From Chromobacterium phragmitis (GTDB lineage: Bacteria; Pseudomonadota; Gammaproteobacteria; Burkholderiales; Chromobacteriaceae), in contig NZ_CP029495.1 in NCBI RefSeq assembly GCF_003325475.1, positions 3,286,001-3,350,000 on the forward strand: DNA of 64,000 nucleotides. Direction: 5' to 3'. Within the stretch, counting starts at the first letter, position 1. Each line of letters starts with the position of its first letter. Below the pieces are notes generated by a model that ran no database searches, had not been told where the DNA came from, and was given only the letters and a program-made list of their open reading frames with translations. The translations under genes and the position numbers were made by a program. This document shows, piece after piece, positions 25,618 through 33,428 of this stretch.

Positions 25618-27027
25618 TCAAATCTCTTCTTCAGTCTGTTGGGCGTCGATGGCGGAGAAGGCCGAGAACGGCAGCGGGTCCAGCGGGAAACGCGGGCGTA
25701 TCCAGCCCACGTCGCGCTTGCCGGTATGCTCGCGCAGGCGGTCGCTGCAATAGCCGACGCACATCTTGCCCTGGCAGTCGCCCATGCTGACGCGGGTGCG
25801 CATTTTCAGGCTGATCAGGTCGTTGACGCCCTGTTCCAGCGCGGTGTCGATGTCCTGGCGCGTGGCGTGCTCGCAGCGGCAGATCACGGTGTCGCGCGCC
25901 GGCAGCGCCAGTTGGCCGCGGCCGCGGCGGGTGAAACTGTCGATGCCCTTGCGGAAGCGCAGGATGGAGGCCAACTCGTCCAGCAGGCGCTGGCGCTGGC
26001 TCAAGGCTTGCCGTTCGTCCAGCTTGCCCAGTTGCAGCAGCATGGACAGCGCGGCGATGCGGCCGCTGATCATTGCCGCTTCCCCGCCGCGCAGGCCGCC
26101 GATGTCGCCGGCCAAGTGGATGTTGTCGCGGCTGCTGCGCTGCCAGTCGTCGCTGGCCGGCTTCAGGAAGCCGTCGTCGGCGTAATGGTGCTCCAGGCCC
26201 ATCTGTTGGGTCAGCTGGGTGCGGGGGATGAAGCCGTAGCCGACGGCCAGCGTCTGCGCCGGGAAGCGGCGGGTCCGCGTCAGGTCGGCGTTCCAGTCGG
26301 CGTCGTAAGGCGCCACGGTCACCTCGCTCAATTCCGCCTCGCCGTGCGCCTCGACCACGCCCCAGCCGTAGTGCAAGGGAATGCCGTGGCGCTTCAGGTA
26401 GGCGACCATGCTCAGGCCATCCAGGAACAGCTGCGGCTGGTTGAGCAGGGCGATGGCCTCCTTGGCCAGACGGCCGAAAGCGCTGGCCTCGTAGACGCCC
26501 GCCACCTCGGCGCCGGCGCGGTGCAGCTGGCAAGCGACCAGCGGCAACAGCGGCCCGGTTCCCACCAGCACGGTGCGGCCCAGCGGCTTGACCACGCCGC
26601 TCTTGATCTGCAGTTGCAGGCCGCCCAGCATGATCACGCCTGGCGTGGTCCAGCCCGGAAAGGGCACGCTGCGCTCATGGCAGCCGGCCGCCAGCAACAG
26701 CTGGGAGTAGGGGATGGGCGCGACCTGGTCATCCTGCGACAGCGCGAACAACTCGTTGTCGCTGCCTCCTACGATGCGAGTGTTCAGACGGATGTCGACG
26801 CGGGCGCGGTGCTGCTCGAATTCGCGATGCAGCGCCTGCATATTGTCGCGGTAGCGTTCGCCCAGGTAGTCGAGCACCACGCCTTCGCGCAGCGGACCGC
26901 GGTATACCACGCCGCCGACGCGGGAGGCTTCGTCCAGCAGCACGCATTCCACGCCGTGGCGGGCGAGCTCCATGGCGGCCGACATGCCGGCTGGGCCGCC
27001 GCCTACGATCACGGGCTTGGCGTTCAT
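25618..27027 (-). CDS. hcnB: Hydrogen cyanide synthase subunit HcnB
   Basis: A 469-residue flavoprotein with an N-terminal FAD motif VIVGGGPAGMSAAMELARHG, a second dinucleotide motif TVLVGTGPLLPLVACQLHRAG, the HcnB blocks CHERSVPFPGWTTPGV and LQLQIKSGVVKP, and a C-terminal BFD-like cysteine region (CRCEHATRQDID, then GDCQGKMCVGYC) that probably holds an Fe-S cluster. It overlaps hcnA by 4 bases (ATGA at 27024-27027). The related opine oxidase subunits are an alternative family, but similarity to HcnB throughout is much greater. Confidence 0.95.
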   Translation of the reverse strand: MNAKPVIVGGGPAGMSAAMELARHGVECVLLDEASRVGGVVYRGPLREGVVLDYLGERYRDNMQALHREFEQHRARVDIRLNTRIVGGSDNELFALSQDDQVAPIPYSQLLLAAGCHERSVPFPGWTTPGVIMLGGLQLQIKSGVVKPLGRTVLVGTGPLLPLVACQLHRAGAEVAGVYEASAFGRLAKEAIALLNQPQLFLDGLSMVAYLKRHGIPLHYGWGVVEAHGEAELSEVTVAPYDADWNADLTRTRRFPAQTLAVGYGFIPRTQLTQQMGLEHHYADDGFLKPASDDWQRSSRDNIHLAGDIGGLRGGEAAMISGRIAALSMLLQLGKLDERQALSQRQRLLDELASILRFRKGIDSFTRRGRGQLALPARDTVICRCEHATRQDIDTALEQGVNDLISLKMRTRVSMGDCQGKMCVGYCSDRLREHTGKRDVGWIRPRFPLDPLPFSAFSAIDAQQTEEEI

Positions 27028-27335
27028 CGCAGGCCCTCCGAGTCGATGCGGTTGCTGGCGGTTTCCACCTTCATGCCGGGGCGGACCACGGTCTGGCAGG
27101 CGCGGCGTTTGTGGCGGCCGTCTATCTTGACCAGGCAGCAGTGGCATACGCCCATGCCGCAATAGGAGCCGGCGACCTGCTTGCTGTCATTGCGGCTCAC
27201 CTGGCGCAGGCCGACGGCGCTGAGCACGCTGAGCACGGTTTCGCCGCTGGCGGCGGCAACCGGTTGGTCGTTGATGTGTATGGTCAGGGTCGGCCCCTGC
27301 AATGTCTGGATGTCGTGACTGCGATGTAAGGACAT
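27024..27335 (-). CDS. hcnA: Hydrogen cyanide synthase subunit HcnA
   Basis: A 103-residue ferredoxin-like subunit (Pseudomonas HcnA is about 104). Four cysteines suit a [2Fe-2S] cluster: C59, C64 and C67 in YCGMGVCHCC, and C80 in RRACQTVVRPGM; C66 is extra. The start MSLHRSHDIQTL and the TIHINDQPVAAASGETVL block agree with known HcnA. AGGTG lies 4 bases before the ATG. As first gene of hcnABC it follows a long AT-rich regulatory stretch. In Pseudomonas, HcnA transcription depends on ANR and quorum sensing. Confidence 0.95.
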   Translation of the reverse strand: MSLHRSHDIQTLQGPTLTIHINDQPVAAASGETVLSVLSAVGLRQVSRNDSKQVAGSYCGMGVCHCCLVKIDGRHKRRACQTVVRPGMKVETASNRIDSEGLR

Positions 27336-28109
27336 GGTGCACCTTGCTTGTTTTGACTGACGGGCAGTTTTTTTGCAGCGAAGCCGGAGCCCTGCCTTGG
27401 CTCTGGATCGCGATCGCGGCGTGGATTTTTCACGGAACGATCATTTACTTTTCAAAACAAAATGCAAATTGGCATGCCATTTGCAAATAAAGTTCGTTTT
27501 AGCATTATGAAACTTCCATTTGTTTAACTCATGTCAATTTTCGAATCTAAACTCTATAAAAATGACAAACAGCGAATCTGTCTGTTACTTTTTTGCCGAC
27601 TGTATACATCCAGAATCAGCGCGCTTCATTCCCCTCCCCTCATGGATTTCTTTTCGGTCGGCATCGCCGCGCAAAATCGCCGTTTCTGTGACAGGCATTC
27701 GTTACCAGCGCTTGCCCAACTGGAGTCGGCGCGGGAAGAGGAGGACAAGCGGCAATCGGATTTGGAGGGAGCCTGATCGCAGAGGAGCGACGGCTGCGCC
27801 GTTTTGGCCTGGATATCAAGGAGATGAATGGTGAAAAGCGGAGATTGCCGGTGTCGTCCGGTTGACGCCGCGGCTGGCGGCGGGCGGGTCGCTTCCGCCA
27901 AGAGGCTGCTGCTGAGCGAGGCCCGGCAGGATGCCGTCCGCCGCGAGGGCGGTCCACCTGTGTTCGCTGCAGAGCGACATCGTCCTGCACATCGATGAGG
28001 CGCGGCGGTGTCAGACGTCTTGCGCGGACCCCGCCTGCCCCGCCGGCGTGTGACGCCGGATGAGGCTTGCGCTACCATCGTTCGCAGACCAAGTGCGATG
28101 GAGTATGCA
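27336..28109. other. 774-base gene-free region upstream of hcnABC and asparaginase
   Basis: The left part (about 27420-27640) is strikingly AT-rich for this chromosome and holds the hcn regulatory region. The right part is GC-rich and has only short open frames; a plus-strand one at 27531-27776 (81 codons) matches no family I know and has no good ribosome-binding site. Fragments in different frames near 27880-28000 look vaguely protein-like, so a decayed gene is possible, but I cannot name it. Confidence 0.4.
27463..27485. promoter_or_regulatory. Near-perfect inverted repeat in the hcnABC upstream region
   Basis: TGCAAAT and ATTTGCA flank GGCATGCC, itself a palindrome; one extra T breaks the symmetry. 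It lies 128-150 bases upstream of the hcnA start. Its size and symmetry suit a dimeric regulator. A weak FNR/ANR-like site, TTAAC-TCAT-GTCAA, lies further upstream at 27524-27537. Confidence 0.4.
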
Positions 28110-29105
28110 ATGAGCCGAATCCTGGTGCTCTACACCGGTGGTACCATAGGCATGGACCACACCCCCGAAGGCCTGGCTCCCGTGCCGGGCCTGCTGCCGC
28201 GCCTGCTGCAGCGTTTCGCCCGCCCGGGCCTAGAGTTCGACATCGTCGAATTCGAACAACTGATCGACTCTTCCGCGCTGACGCCGCGTCAGTGGAACCA
28301 GATCCTGGACGCGCTGGTTTCCCGCTATCAAGACTACGACGGTTTCGTCGTCATCCACGGCACCGACACCATGGCCTACACCGCCGGCGTGCTGGCGTTC
28401 GCGCTGCGCGGACTGGCCAAGCCGGTGGTGCTGACCGGCGCCCAGCTGCCGCTGGTGCATCCGCGCTCCGACGGCTGGAGCAATCTGGCCGACGCGCTGG
28501 AGGCGGCCTGCCAGCCCGACCTCAATGAAGTGGCCGTCGCTTTCGACCGCCTGCTGCTGCGCGGCAGCCGCGCCCGTAAGATGGACGTCGAACGCTTCGC
28601 CGGCTTCAACAGCCCCAACGCCGAGCCGCTGGCCGAGTTCGCCATCCACGCGCATTGGCGCAAGGAGCGCTGGCTGCAGCCGGACGGCGAGTGGCGGCCG
28701 TTGCGGATAAGCGAGGACCTGAAGCTGGCGGCCTTGATGTTGACGCCGGGCCACGGCAGCGCGCTGGCGGGGCAGATCTTGCGCGACGGCGGCTTGGATG
28801 GCGCCATTCTGCTCGCCTACGGCAGCGGCAACGCGCCGGCCGATCCCGCTCTGCTGCAGGGCATTGCCGCGATGGCGGCGCGGGGCGCGCCGGTGCTGAC
28901 GTTGACCCAGGCGCCCAGCGGCGCGGTGGAGGTGGGCGCGTACGCCGCCAGCCAGCCGCTGGCCCGCGCCGGCGCGCTGCCGGGCGCGGACCTGACGCCT
29001 GAGGCGGCGCTGGCCAAGCTGCAGGCGCTGCTGTCGGCAGGCATGTCCGGCGATGAGCTGCGCAAGCAGCTGGTTCTGCCGCTGAGAGGCGAAATGACTG
29101 TGTGA
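28110..29105 (+). CDS. ansA: L-asparaginase, type I (cytoplasmic)
   Basis: A 331-residue enzyme hydrolysing L-asparagine to aspartate and ammonia. The first catalytic threonine is in LVLYTGGTIGM (residues 5-15), and the second active-site motif is VVIHGTDTMAYTA with the TD pair near residue 90. There is no signal peptide, and length and the PLVHPRSDGWSNL segment fit type I enzymes. I chose the ATG at 28110, 6 bases after GGAG; an ATG at 28098 adds four residues. Its transcript likely ends at the first repeat hairpin just downstream. Confidence 0.9.
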   Translation: MSRILVLYTGGTIGMDHTPEGLAPVPGLLPRLLQRFARPGLEFDIVEFEQLIDSSALTPRQWNQILDALVSRYQDYDGFVVIHGTDTMAYTAGVLAFALRGLAKPVVLTGAQLPLVHPRSDGWSNLADALEAACQPDLNEVAVAFDRLLLRGSRARKMDVERFAGFNSPNAEPLAEFAIHAHWRKERWLQPDGEWRPLRISEDLKLAALMLTPGHGSALAGQILRDGGLDGAILLAYGSGNAPADPALLQGIAAMAARGAPVLTLTQAPSGAVEVGAYAASQPLARAGALPGADLTPEAALAKLQALLSAGMSGDELRKQLVLPLRGEMTV

Positions 29106-29129
29106 GTTTCGCTTGCCGGAATCAGAGGG

Positions 29130-29158
29130 GGCTGCCTAAAAAACGGGCGGCCTTTTTT
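29130..29158 (+). terminator. Intrinsic terminator of ansA, also the first hairpin of the repeat array
   Basis: GGCTGCCT-AAAAAAC-GGGCGGCC forms an 8-bp stem with two G-U pairs and is followed by TTTTTT. The A-rich loop and arms are the same as those heading the other repeat units, so terminator and repeat are one structure. Confidence 0.8.
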
Positions 29159-29594
29159 CATGCTTGCCGCTCAATGACTTGCATGGCTTGTCCACAACGC
29201 TTCCACACGGCTTTGCACCGCGGATGTGGGAAAATGCCGATTCCGACGGTGGATGGCTGCGGGGCGTGGATGGATGGTTTTTGCTTAAAAAATAGTCAGC
29301 GATGGGGCTGTCTTGGAAAATCAGCCACTTGCGGCGTTTGTCCACATCTCGCGCACAGCTTTGTATACCGAGGCGGGGGATGGCTGGCGCGCGTGGCGGC
29401 GCGAAATCGCCTAAAAAACAGGCGGCGTCGATTTTTCCTTTTCGTACAGGAGTTTGGCGGCGCTATCCACAGTCGCCCCACATGACTCTGCACCGACAGT
29501 GGGGAAAAAATGCGTGGATGCTTAAAAAATGGTCAGCTTCGCTAAAGGCTTGGCCATTCAAGGCGTTGGGCGCGTTGTCCACAGCCGGCTCACA
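29130..29594. repeat. Array of four structured repeat units with DnaA-box-like motifs
   Basis: Four units begin with G-C-(C/T)-TAAAAAA at 29134, 29283, 29409 and 29520. Each has a DnaA-box-like 9-mer 54-55 bases later (TTGTCCACA at 29188, 29338 and 29575; CTATCCACA at 29463) and a CACA exactly 16 bases after that start (29204, 29354, 29479, 29591). Units alternate between the GCCT...AGGC/GGGC and GCTT...GTCAGC head types. Unit spacing is 149, 126 and 111 bases. The array fills the gap between the convergent ansA and outer-membrane lipoprotein genes. Confidence 0.85.
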
Positions 29595-29637
29595 GGGCTG
29601 TCCCCGGCAGGTGTTGGCAAGCGTCGCGGCGAAGCGC

Positions 29638-31017
29638 TCAGGTCGGGAAACGGCCGCCTAGCGCCAGGTGCAGCGCGACCCGATTATCCAGCCTCTGGCC
29701 GCGCAGGCGCAGCAAGCCGGCTTGCGCGGCGGCGAGATTCAACTCTTGCTGCAGCAATTGGTATTGGCTGATTTTGCCTATCCGTTTTTGTCGGCGGGCG
29801 TGGGCGACCGATCGCGCCAGCGCGTCGGTTTGCGTTTGCAGCGCCTGCTGTCGCAGGCGCAGCAGCCGCTCTCCGGCCAGCCCGTTCTCCACCTCGGTCA
29901 GCGCGTTCAGCGCGGCGCGGTTGTAAGCCGCCACCGTTTCGCGTTGCCTGGCGTCCTGGGCTTCCACCTGCGCCTGCAATTGACCGCCGGTGAAAATGGG
30001 GGCCAGCAGCTGGCCGGTGGCCGCCCATGCCGGATTGTCTATCCCGGACTTGAGCAGGACGGCGGTGTCGGCAAGGTAGGCGACGCCGCCGCTCAGCTTG
30101 AGAGATGGCAAGCGAGCTCGCTTGGCGGCCTCCGCGCCGTAGAAGGCGGCTTCGAAGCGTTGCCGCGCGGCGCGCAGGTCAGGGCGGCGGCTCAGCAGCT
30201 CCGAGGGGATGCCGGCCGGCAGCGTGTCGGACAGCGAAGGCCATCCCGCCGCGGCCAGCTGAGCCGCGGGGTAGCGCCCCAATAGCGCCTCCAACGCCCG
30301 CCGCGCTTGTTGCTGCGCCTGTTGGCCGGCTTGCAGCTGCTGGCGTTGCGCCTCCACGGCGGCTTGCTGCAGGGCGACGTCCTGATCGGTGTCCCGTCCC
30401 ACGCTGCGGGCGTGTTCGACCAGGGTCAGCTGTTGCTGCGACAGGCTCAGCATGCGTTGCGATATTTCCACTTGCCTCGCGCTTTCCCCCAGAGCGATCC
30501 AGCCGCGGACCACGCCGGCGGCGATGGACTCCCTGGCGTAGGCCAGGTCGAGCGCCGATGCCTGCCAGCGGGCGCCGGCGGCGCTTCTCTCCGCGGCCAG
30601 GCGGCCCCATAGATCGATCTCCCAGGCCGCGACCAGGCCCGCGCCGGATGTGCCCATGCTGGAAGTGGGCAGGGTGGAGGTGCCGGCCTGGCCGCCGATG
30701 GCGACCGTGGGCAGCATGGCGCCGCCGGCGGCCTTCAGCGCGGCTTGCGCCTGCTCCATCCTGGCGGCGGACTGGCGCAGGTCGGCGTTGTAGCGCAGGG
30801 CCTCTGCTATCAGGGACCGCAGTTCGCCATCGATGGGAAAGCCAAGCAGGTCGGCGTCGAACTGGCCGGCGGCCTGGCCGGCGCGCCAGCTGTCCGGCAG
30901 CTGCGCGTTTTCCAATGCCAGCGCCCGGGTGTCCGGCGGCGGCACCGCGCAACCGATCAGCCACAGGCTGGCGGCCAGGGGCGGCAGGAGGCGCGCTTTG
31001 CTCATCGGCGTTCCCAT
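29638..31017 (-). CDS. NodT/TolC-family outer-membrane efflux lipoprotein
   Basis: A 459-residue outer-membrane channel protein with a lipoprotein signal ending LWLIGC (cysteine at about residue 23). Two OEP repeats follow, with AALKAAGGAMLPTVAIGGQ, the VAAWEIDLWGRL motif characteristic of this family near residue 130, and SRRPDLRAARQRFEAAFYG near 275. Trimers form a duct through the outer membrane. It overlaps the HlyD gene by one base (TGATG); a second ATG at 31005 has its own GGGA. With the two upstream genes it forms an export set lacking an obvious pump. Confidence 0.9.
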   Translation of the reverse strand: MGTPMSKARLLPPLAASLWLIGCAVPPPDTRALALENAQLPDSWRAGQAAGQFDADLLGFPIDGELRSLIAEALRYNADLRQSAARMEQAQAALKAAGGAMLPTVAIGGQAGTSTLPTSSMGTSGAGLVAAWEIDLWGRLAAERSAAGARWQASALDLAYARESIAAGVVRGWIALGESARQVEISQRMLSLSQQQLTLVEHARSVGRDTDQDVALQQAAVEAQRQQLQAGQQAQQQARRALEALLGRYPAAQLAAAGWPSLSDTLPAGIPSELLSRRPDLRAARQRFEAAFYGAEAAKRARLPSLKLSGGVAYLADTAVLLKSGIDNPAWAATGQLLAPIFTGGQLQAQVEAQDARQRETVAAYNRAALNALTEVENGLAGERLLRLRQQALQTQTDALARSVAHARRQKRIGKISQYQLLQQELNLAAAQAGLLRLRGQRLDNRVALHLALGGRFPT

Positions 31018-32168
31018 CAGTGCAGCTTCAGCACAAGGTAGTTGAGCAGCGATTGGGCGCGGATCATCACCATGCGCAGCAGGTGCAGCGGCGCCAGCTT
31101 GTCGGTGTAGACGGCGCCGCCGCCGCGCGCGCCCATCGGGATGAAGATGGGGCCGCCGCCGTCTTGCCGCATCGGCAGCAGCCTGACGGCGTATTTCTGC
31201 GCCAGCGGCGGCGGGGCCATTTCAGGCGGCGCGTTCGGAACTTGGCCCGACTGCAGCAGCTGGCCCTGGCCATTGGCCCAGACGATGGACTCCACTTTGG
31301 CGTAGACTAATTTGCCGGGCAGCGTTTTGAACGCGATCTCGGCCTTGTCGCCGGGCTGCACGTAGCGCAGCTCGTTCTGATCGAAGAAGGCCAGGATGCG
31401 CTGCTCCTGCTCGACAAAGCTCAGGGCGGGGCGGAACGGCATGGAAACCAGGTAATTTCCCGGGCGCACCGCGACATTGACGGCGTAGCCGTCGGACGGC
31501 GCGAGGATGATGGTGGAGTCCAGGTCGTATTGCGCGGCGTCAAGCTGGGCTTTGATCTGGGCCACGCTGGCCAGGTCCGGGCCGACCTTGGCCTCCAGCC
31601 GGATTTGCGCTTTGGCCTGGCTGCTTTGCGCGGTGGCGAGCGAGGATTCGGCCTTCTTCACCTCGGCGCGGAAGTTTTCGACGTCGTACTGGTTGCCGGC
31701 CCCGGTCCTGGCCAGCGCCTGGGCCTCGCTCAGGCGCTTCTTCATCAGGTCCAGCTGCGCCTGCGCGGCGATGGCGCCGCTCTTGGCGCTGTCCAGATCC
31801 TGCCACAGCGTTTTGGCGGAGGCGGTGGCGTCAGCCAGCTTGGCTTTCAGCTCCCTGACCCGCAAGCGGTAGGGCGTGTCGTCGATTTCTAGCAGCACCT
31901 CGCCCTTCTTGACCGGGGCGTTGCCTTCCACCGCTACCCGGGTGACCGTGCCGGAGACGCGCGGCACGATTTCCGACACGTAGTTGATGGCGCGCACGTC
32001 GTTGGAGGAGGGGGTCACCACATTGATGGTGAAAATGATGCTGGCGGCCAGCGCCAGCGCGCCGGTGGCGGCGCCGACCTGGGTTTGGATGTTCCAAGGC
32101 AGCCACTTGAGCTTGATGAAAATCAGCCAGACCAGGAAGGCGTAGCCGCCGAGGATGATTTCAAGCAT
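31017..32168 (-). CDS. HlyD-family membrane fusion protein, YiaV-like
   Basis: A 383-residue adaptor with hydrophobic segments at residues 5-22 and 30-50. A lipoyl/barrel-sandwich domain is split around a long coiled-coil hairpin (about residues 95-215, rich in A, K, Q and E). Motifs include IVPRVSGTVTRVAVEGNAPVKKGEVLLEIDD and SDGYAVNVAVRPGNYL. It bridges inner and outer membranes. The 8-base overlap with the DUF3302 gene and the order are the same as E. coli yiaW-yiaV. Confidence 0.87.
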   Translation of the reverse strand: MLEIILGGYAFLVWLIFIKLKWLPWNIQTQVGAATGALALAASIIFTINVVTPSSNDVRAINYVSEIVPRVSGTVTRVAVEGNAPVKKGEVLLEIDDTPYRLRVRELKAKLADATASAKTLWQDLDSAKSGAIAAQAQLDLMKKRLSEAQALARTGAGNQYDVENFRAEVKKAESSLATAQSSQAKAQIRLEAKVGPDLASVAQIKAQLDAAQYDLDSTIILAPSDGYAVNVAVRPGNYLVSMPFRPALSFVEQEQRILAFFDQNELRYVQPGDKAEIAFKTLPGKLVYAKVESIVWANGQGQLLQSGQVPNAPPEMAPPPLAQKYAVRLLPMRQDGGGPIFIPMGARGGGAVYTDKLAPLHLLRMVMIRAQSLLNYLVLKLH

Positions 32169-32688
32169 GGTCCTGCTCCCGGTCCCCGGCGGGCGCGGCG
32201 CTGGCGGCCTGTTTGGAGGCGATCAGCGCGCGCTTCTGCGACAGGCCGGCCAGCTTTTCCTTCAGCAGCATGATCTCGTCGTCGACGATGGCGAGATCCA
32301 GCGGCGTGTCCGCATGCCCGCCATCCGGCTTGAGAAAGAAGTCGTCATGTTTGTCGGTGCCGTAGGCGGCTTTGTAGGATGTGGGCTTGGTGAAGGCCCA
32401 CAGCCAGGCAAGCGGCCACAGCAGGCCGCCGAAAGCCAGCGACAGCAGGCACAGCACCTGGATGGCGCGTTTCTGCGGATGGTGGTGCTTTTCCGCGAAG
32501 ACTTCGGGCAAGACGTGCACTTTCCAGAACAGGTAGATGGCGGCCGCCGGCACCAGCAGCACGACGACCCACACCATCACGTCGGCGACTTTTTCCTCCA
32601 TGCCGGCGGGCATGGCCAAGGCCGGTTGGGACAGCAGCGCGCCGCAGCAGGCGGCGAGCATGGCGGATGTGGGGCCAAGGACTCGCAT
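32161..32688 (-). CDS. DUF3302 membrane protein, YiaW-like
   Basis: A 175-residue protein with a signal-like N-terminus (MLAACCGALLSQPALA), two membrane segments (about 38-55 and 80-100), and a charged C-terminal tail with a short helix DDEIMLLKEKLAGLSQKRALIA. This matches the DUF3302 family represented by E. coli YiaW, partner of the HlyD-like YiaV. Its role is unknown; it may anchor or regulate the adaptor. A GGGAG/CTCCC hairpin at the ribosome-binding site could limit translation. Confidence 0.8.
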   Translation of the reverse strand: MRVLGPTSAMLAACCGALLSQPALAMPAGMEEKVADVMVWVVVLLVPAAAIYLFWKVHVLPEVFAEKHHHPQKRAIQVLCLLSLAFGGLLWPLAWLWAFTKPTSYKAAYGTDKHDDFFLKPDGGHADTPLDLAIVDDEIMLLKEKLAGLSQKRALIASKQAASAAPAGDREQDHA

Positions 32689-32842
32689 GGGAGCCTCCCT
32701 TGCCAGGGCGCGTAGAAATGGCGCGCCGTGATTTTCATGGGTGTTATGGTCAAATCATAGATTGTTTGCATTCTCCGGCAACTTCCAGACGGCTTGGGCG
32801 GCGAAATCGTTGAAAATCAGGGAAGGCGCGGCCTGGCGGGGG

Positions 32843-32848
32843 TATAAT
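32843..32848 (+). promoter_or_regulatory. Consensus -10 box ahead of the NadR-like gene
   Basis: A perfect TATAAT lies 26 bases before the ATG at 32874. No good -35 is found 16-18 bases upstream. It indicates a separate promoter with a short leader for the NadR-like gene. Confidence 0.5.
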
Positions 32849-32873
32849 GGCGGGCTTGTTCCGAGGATCGACA

Positions 32874-33428
32874 ATGACGCAGCAGCAAGCCGGCCGGCCG
32901 ATCCGGGTGGCGATAGTGGGGCCGGAATCCAGCGGCAAGAGCACGCTGGCGCGCGAGTGGGCCAGCCGCTTGCGCGGCCAGGGGCGCGCGGCGGTTTGGG
33001 TGGAGGAGTATTCTCGAGCCTATTACGCCGGCCGCGACTATGTTTCCACCATGGGCGACATCGAAGCCATCGCCGCCGGCCAGTTGCGGGCGGAGGCGCT
33101 CGCGGCGGAGGGCGGCGCCGGGATATTGCTGTGCGACACCACGGTGCTGACCTGCAAGATCTGGGCCGAGGTGGCGCATGGCGGCGCCTCGGCAACGCTG
33201 CAGGCGCTGTACCGGCCGCATGATTACGCGTTGACGGTGTTGGCGTGCCCGGACATCCCGTGGGAGCCGGACCCGCTGCGCAGCCATCCCACGCAGCGAG
33301 ACTGGCTGCTGGAACTCAATCGGCGAGAGCTTGAGCGGCAGGGGATCGCGGCGCTGGAGGTGTCCGGCGCGCGCGAGGCGCGGCTGGCGCGGGCGATGGC
33401 GGCCCTGTCGCCGCTGCTGGCTGATTAA
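32874..33428 (+). CDS. NadR-like AAA ATPase / nicotinamide riboside kinase-type protein
   Basis: A 184-residue P-loop protein resembling the C-terminal ribosylnicotinamide kinase domain of NadR. The Walker A motif is GPESSGKSTLA (residues 15-25), then VEEYSRAYY near 45, CDTTVLTCKIW near 97 (Walker B-like), and PDIPWEPDPLRSHPTQR near 130. The nucleotidyltransferase and DNA-binding domains of NadR are absent, so it may only phosphorylate nicotinamide riboside in NAD salvage. The ATG at 32874 has GAGG 8 bases upstream. The stop codon lies inside the first hairpin of the second repeat array. Confidence 0.78.
   Translation: MTQQQAGRPIRVAIVGPESSGKSTLAREWASRLRGQGRAAVWVEEYSRAYYAGRDYVSTMGDIEAIAAGQLRAEALAAEGGAGILLCDTTVLTCKIWAEVAHGGASATLQALYRPHDYALTVLACPDIPWEPDPLRSHPTQRDWLLELNRRELERQGIAALEVSGAREARLARAMAALSPLLAD

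Noticed and set aside
24357..27335. Opine or hydroxyproline oxidase (OoxA/OoxB type) instead of HcnABC
   Set aside because: The three proteins share long blocks with known HcnA, HcnB and HcnC, including N- and C-termini, and gene order and lengths match.
27348..27370. ACTG-CCCGT-CAGT symmetry upstream of hcnA as a LuxR-type (CviR) box
   Set aside because: The arms are only 4 bases and the total of 13 bases is shorter than a 16-20-base lux-type box, so it is not separable from chance.
29188..29583. Replication origin
   Set aside because: The DnaA-box-like motifs are spread at over 100-base intervals, there is no AT-rich unwinding region beside them, and no dnaA, dnaN or gidA gene is nearby. 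Two clusters 4 kb apart also argue against an origin.
29130..29594. CRISPR or simple tandem duplication as the explanation of the repeat array
   Set aside because: Unit lengths vary (149, 126, 111 bases), conserved parts are short and separated by fixed distances, and there are no uniform repeats and spacers or cas genes.
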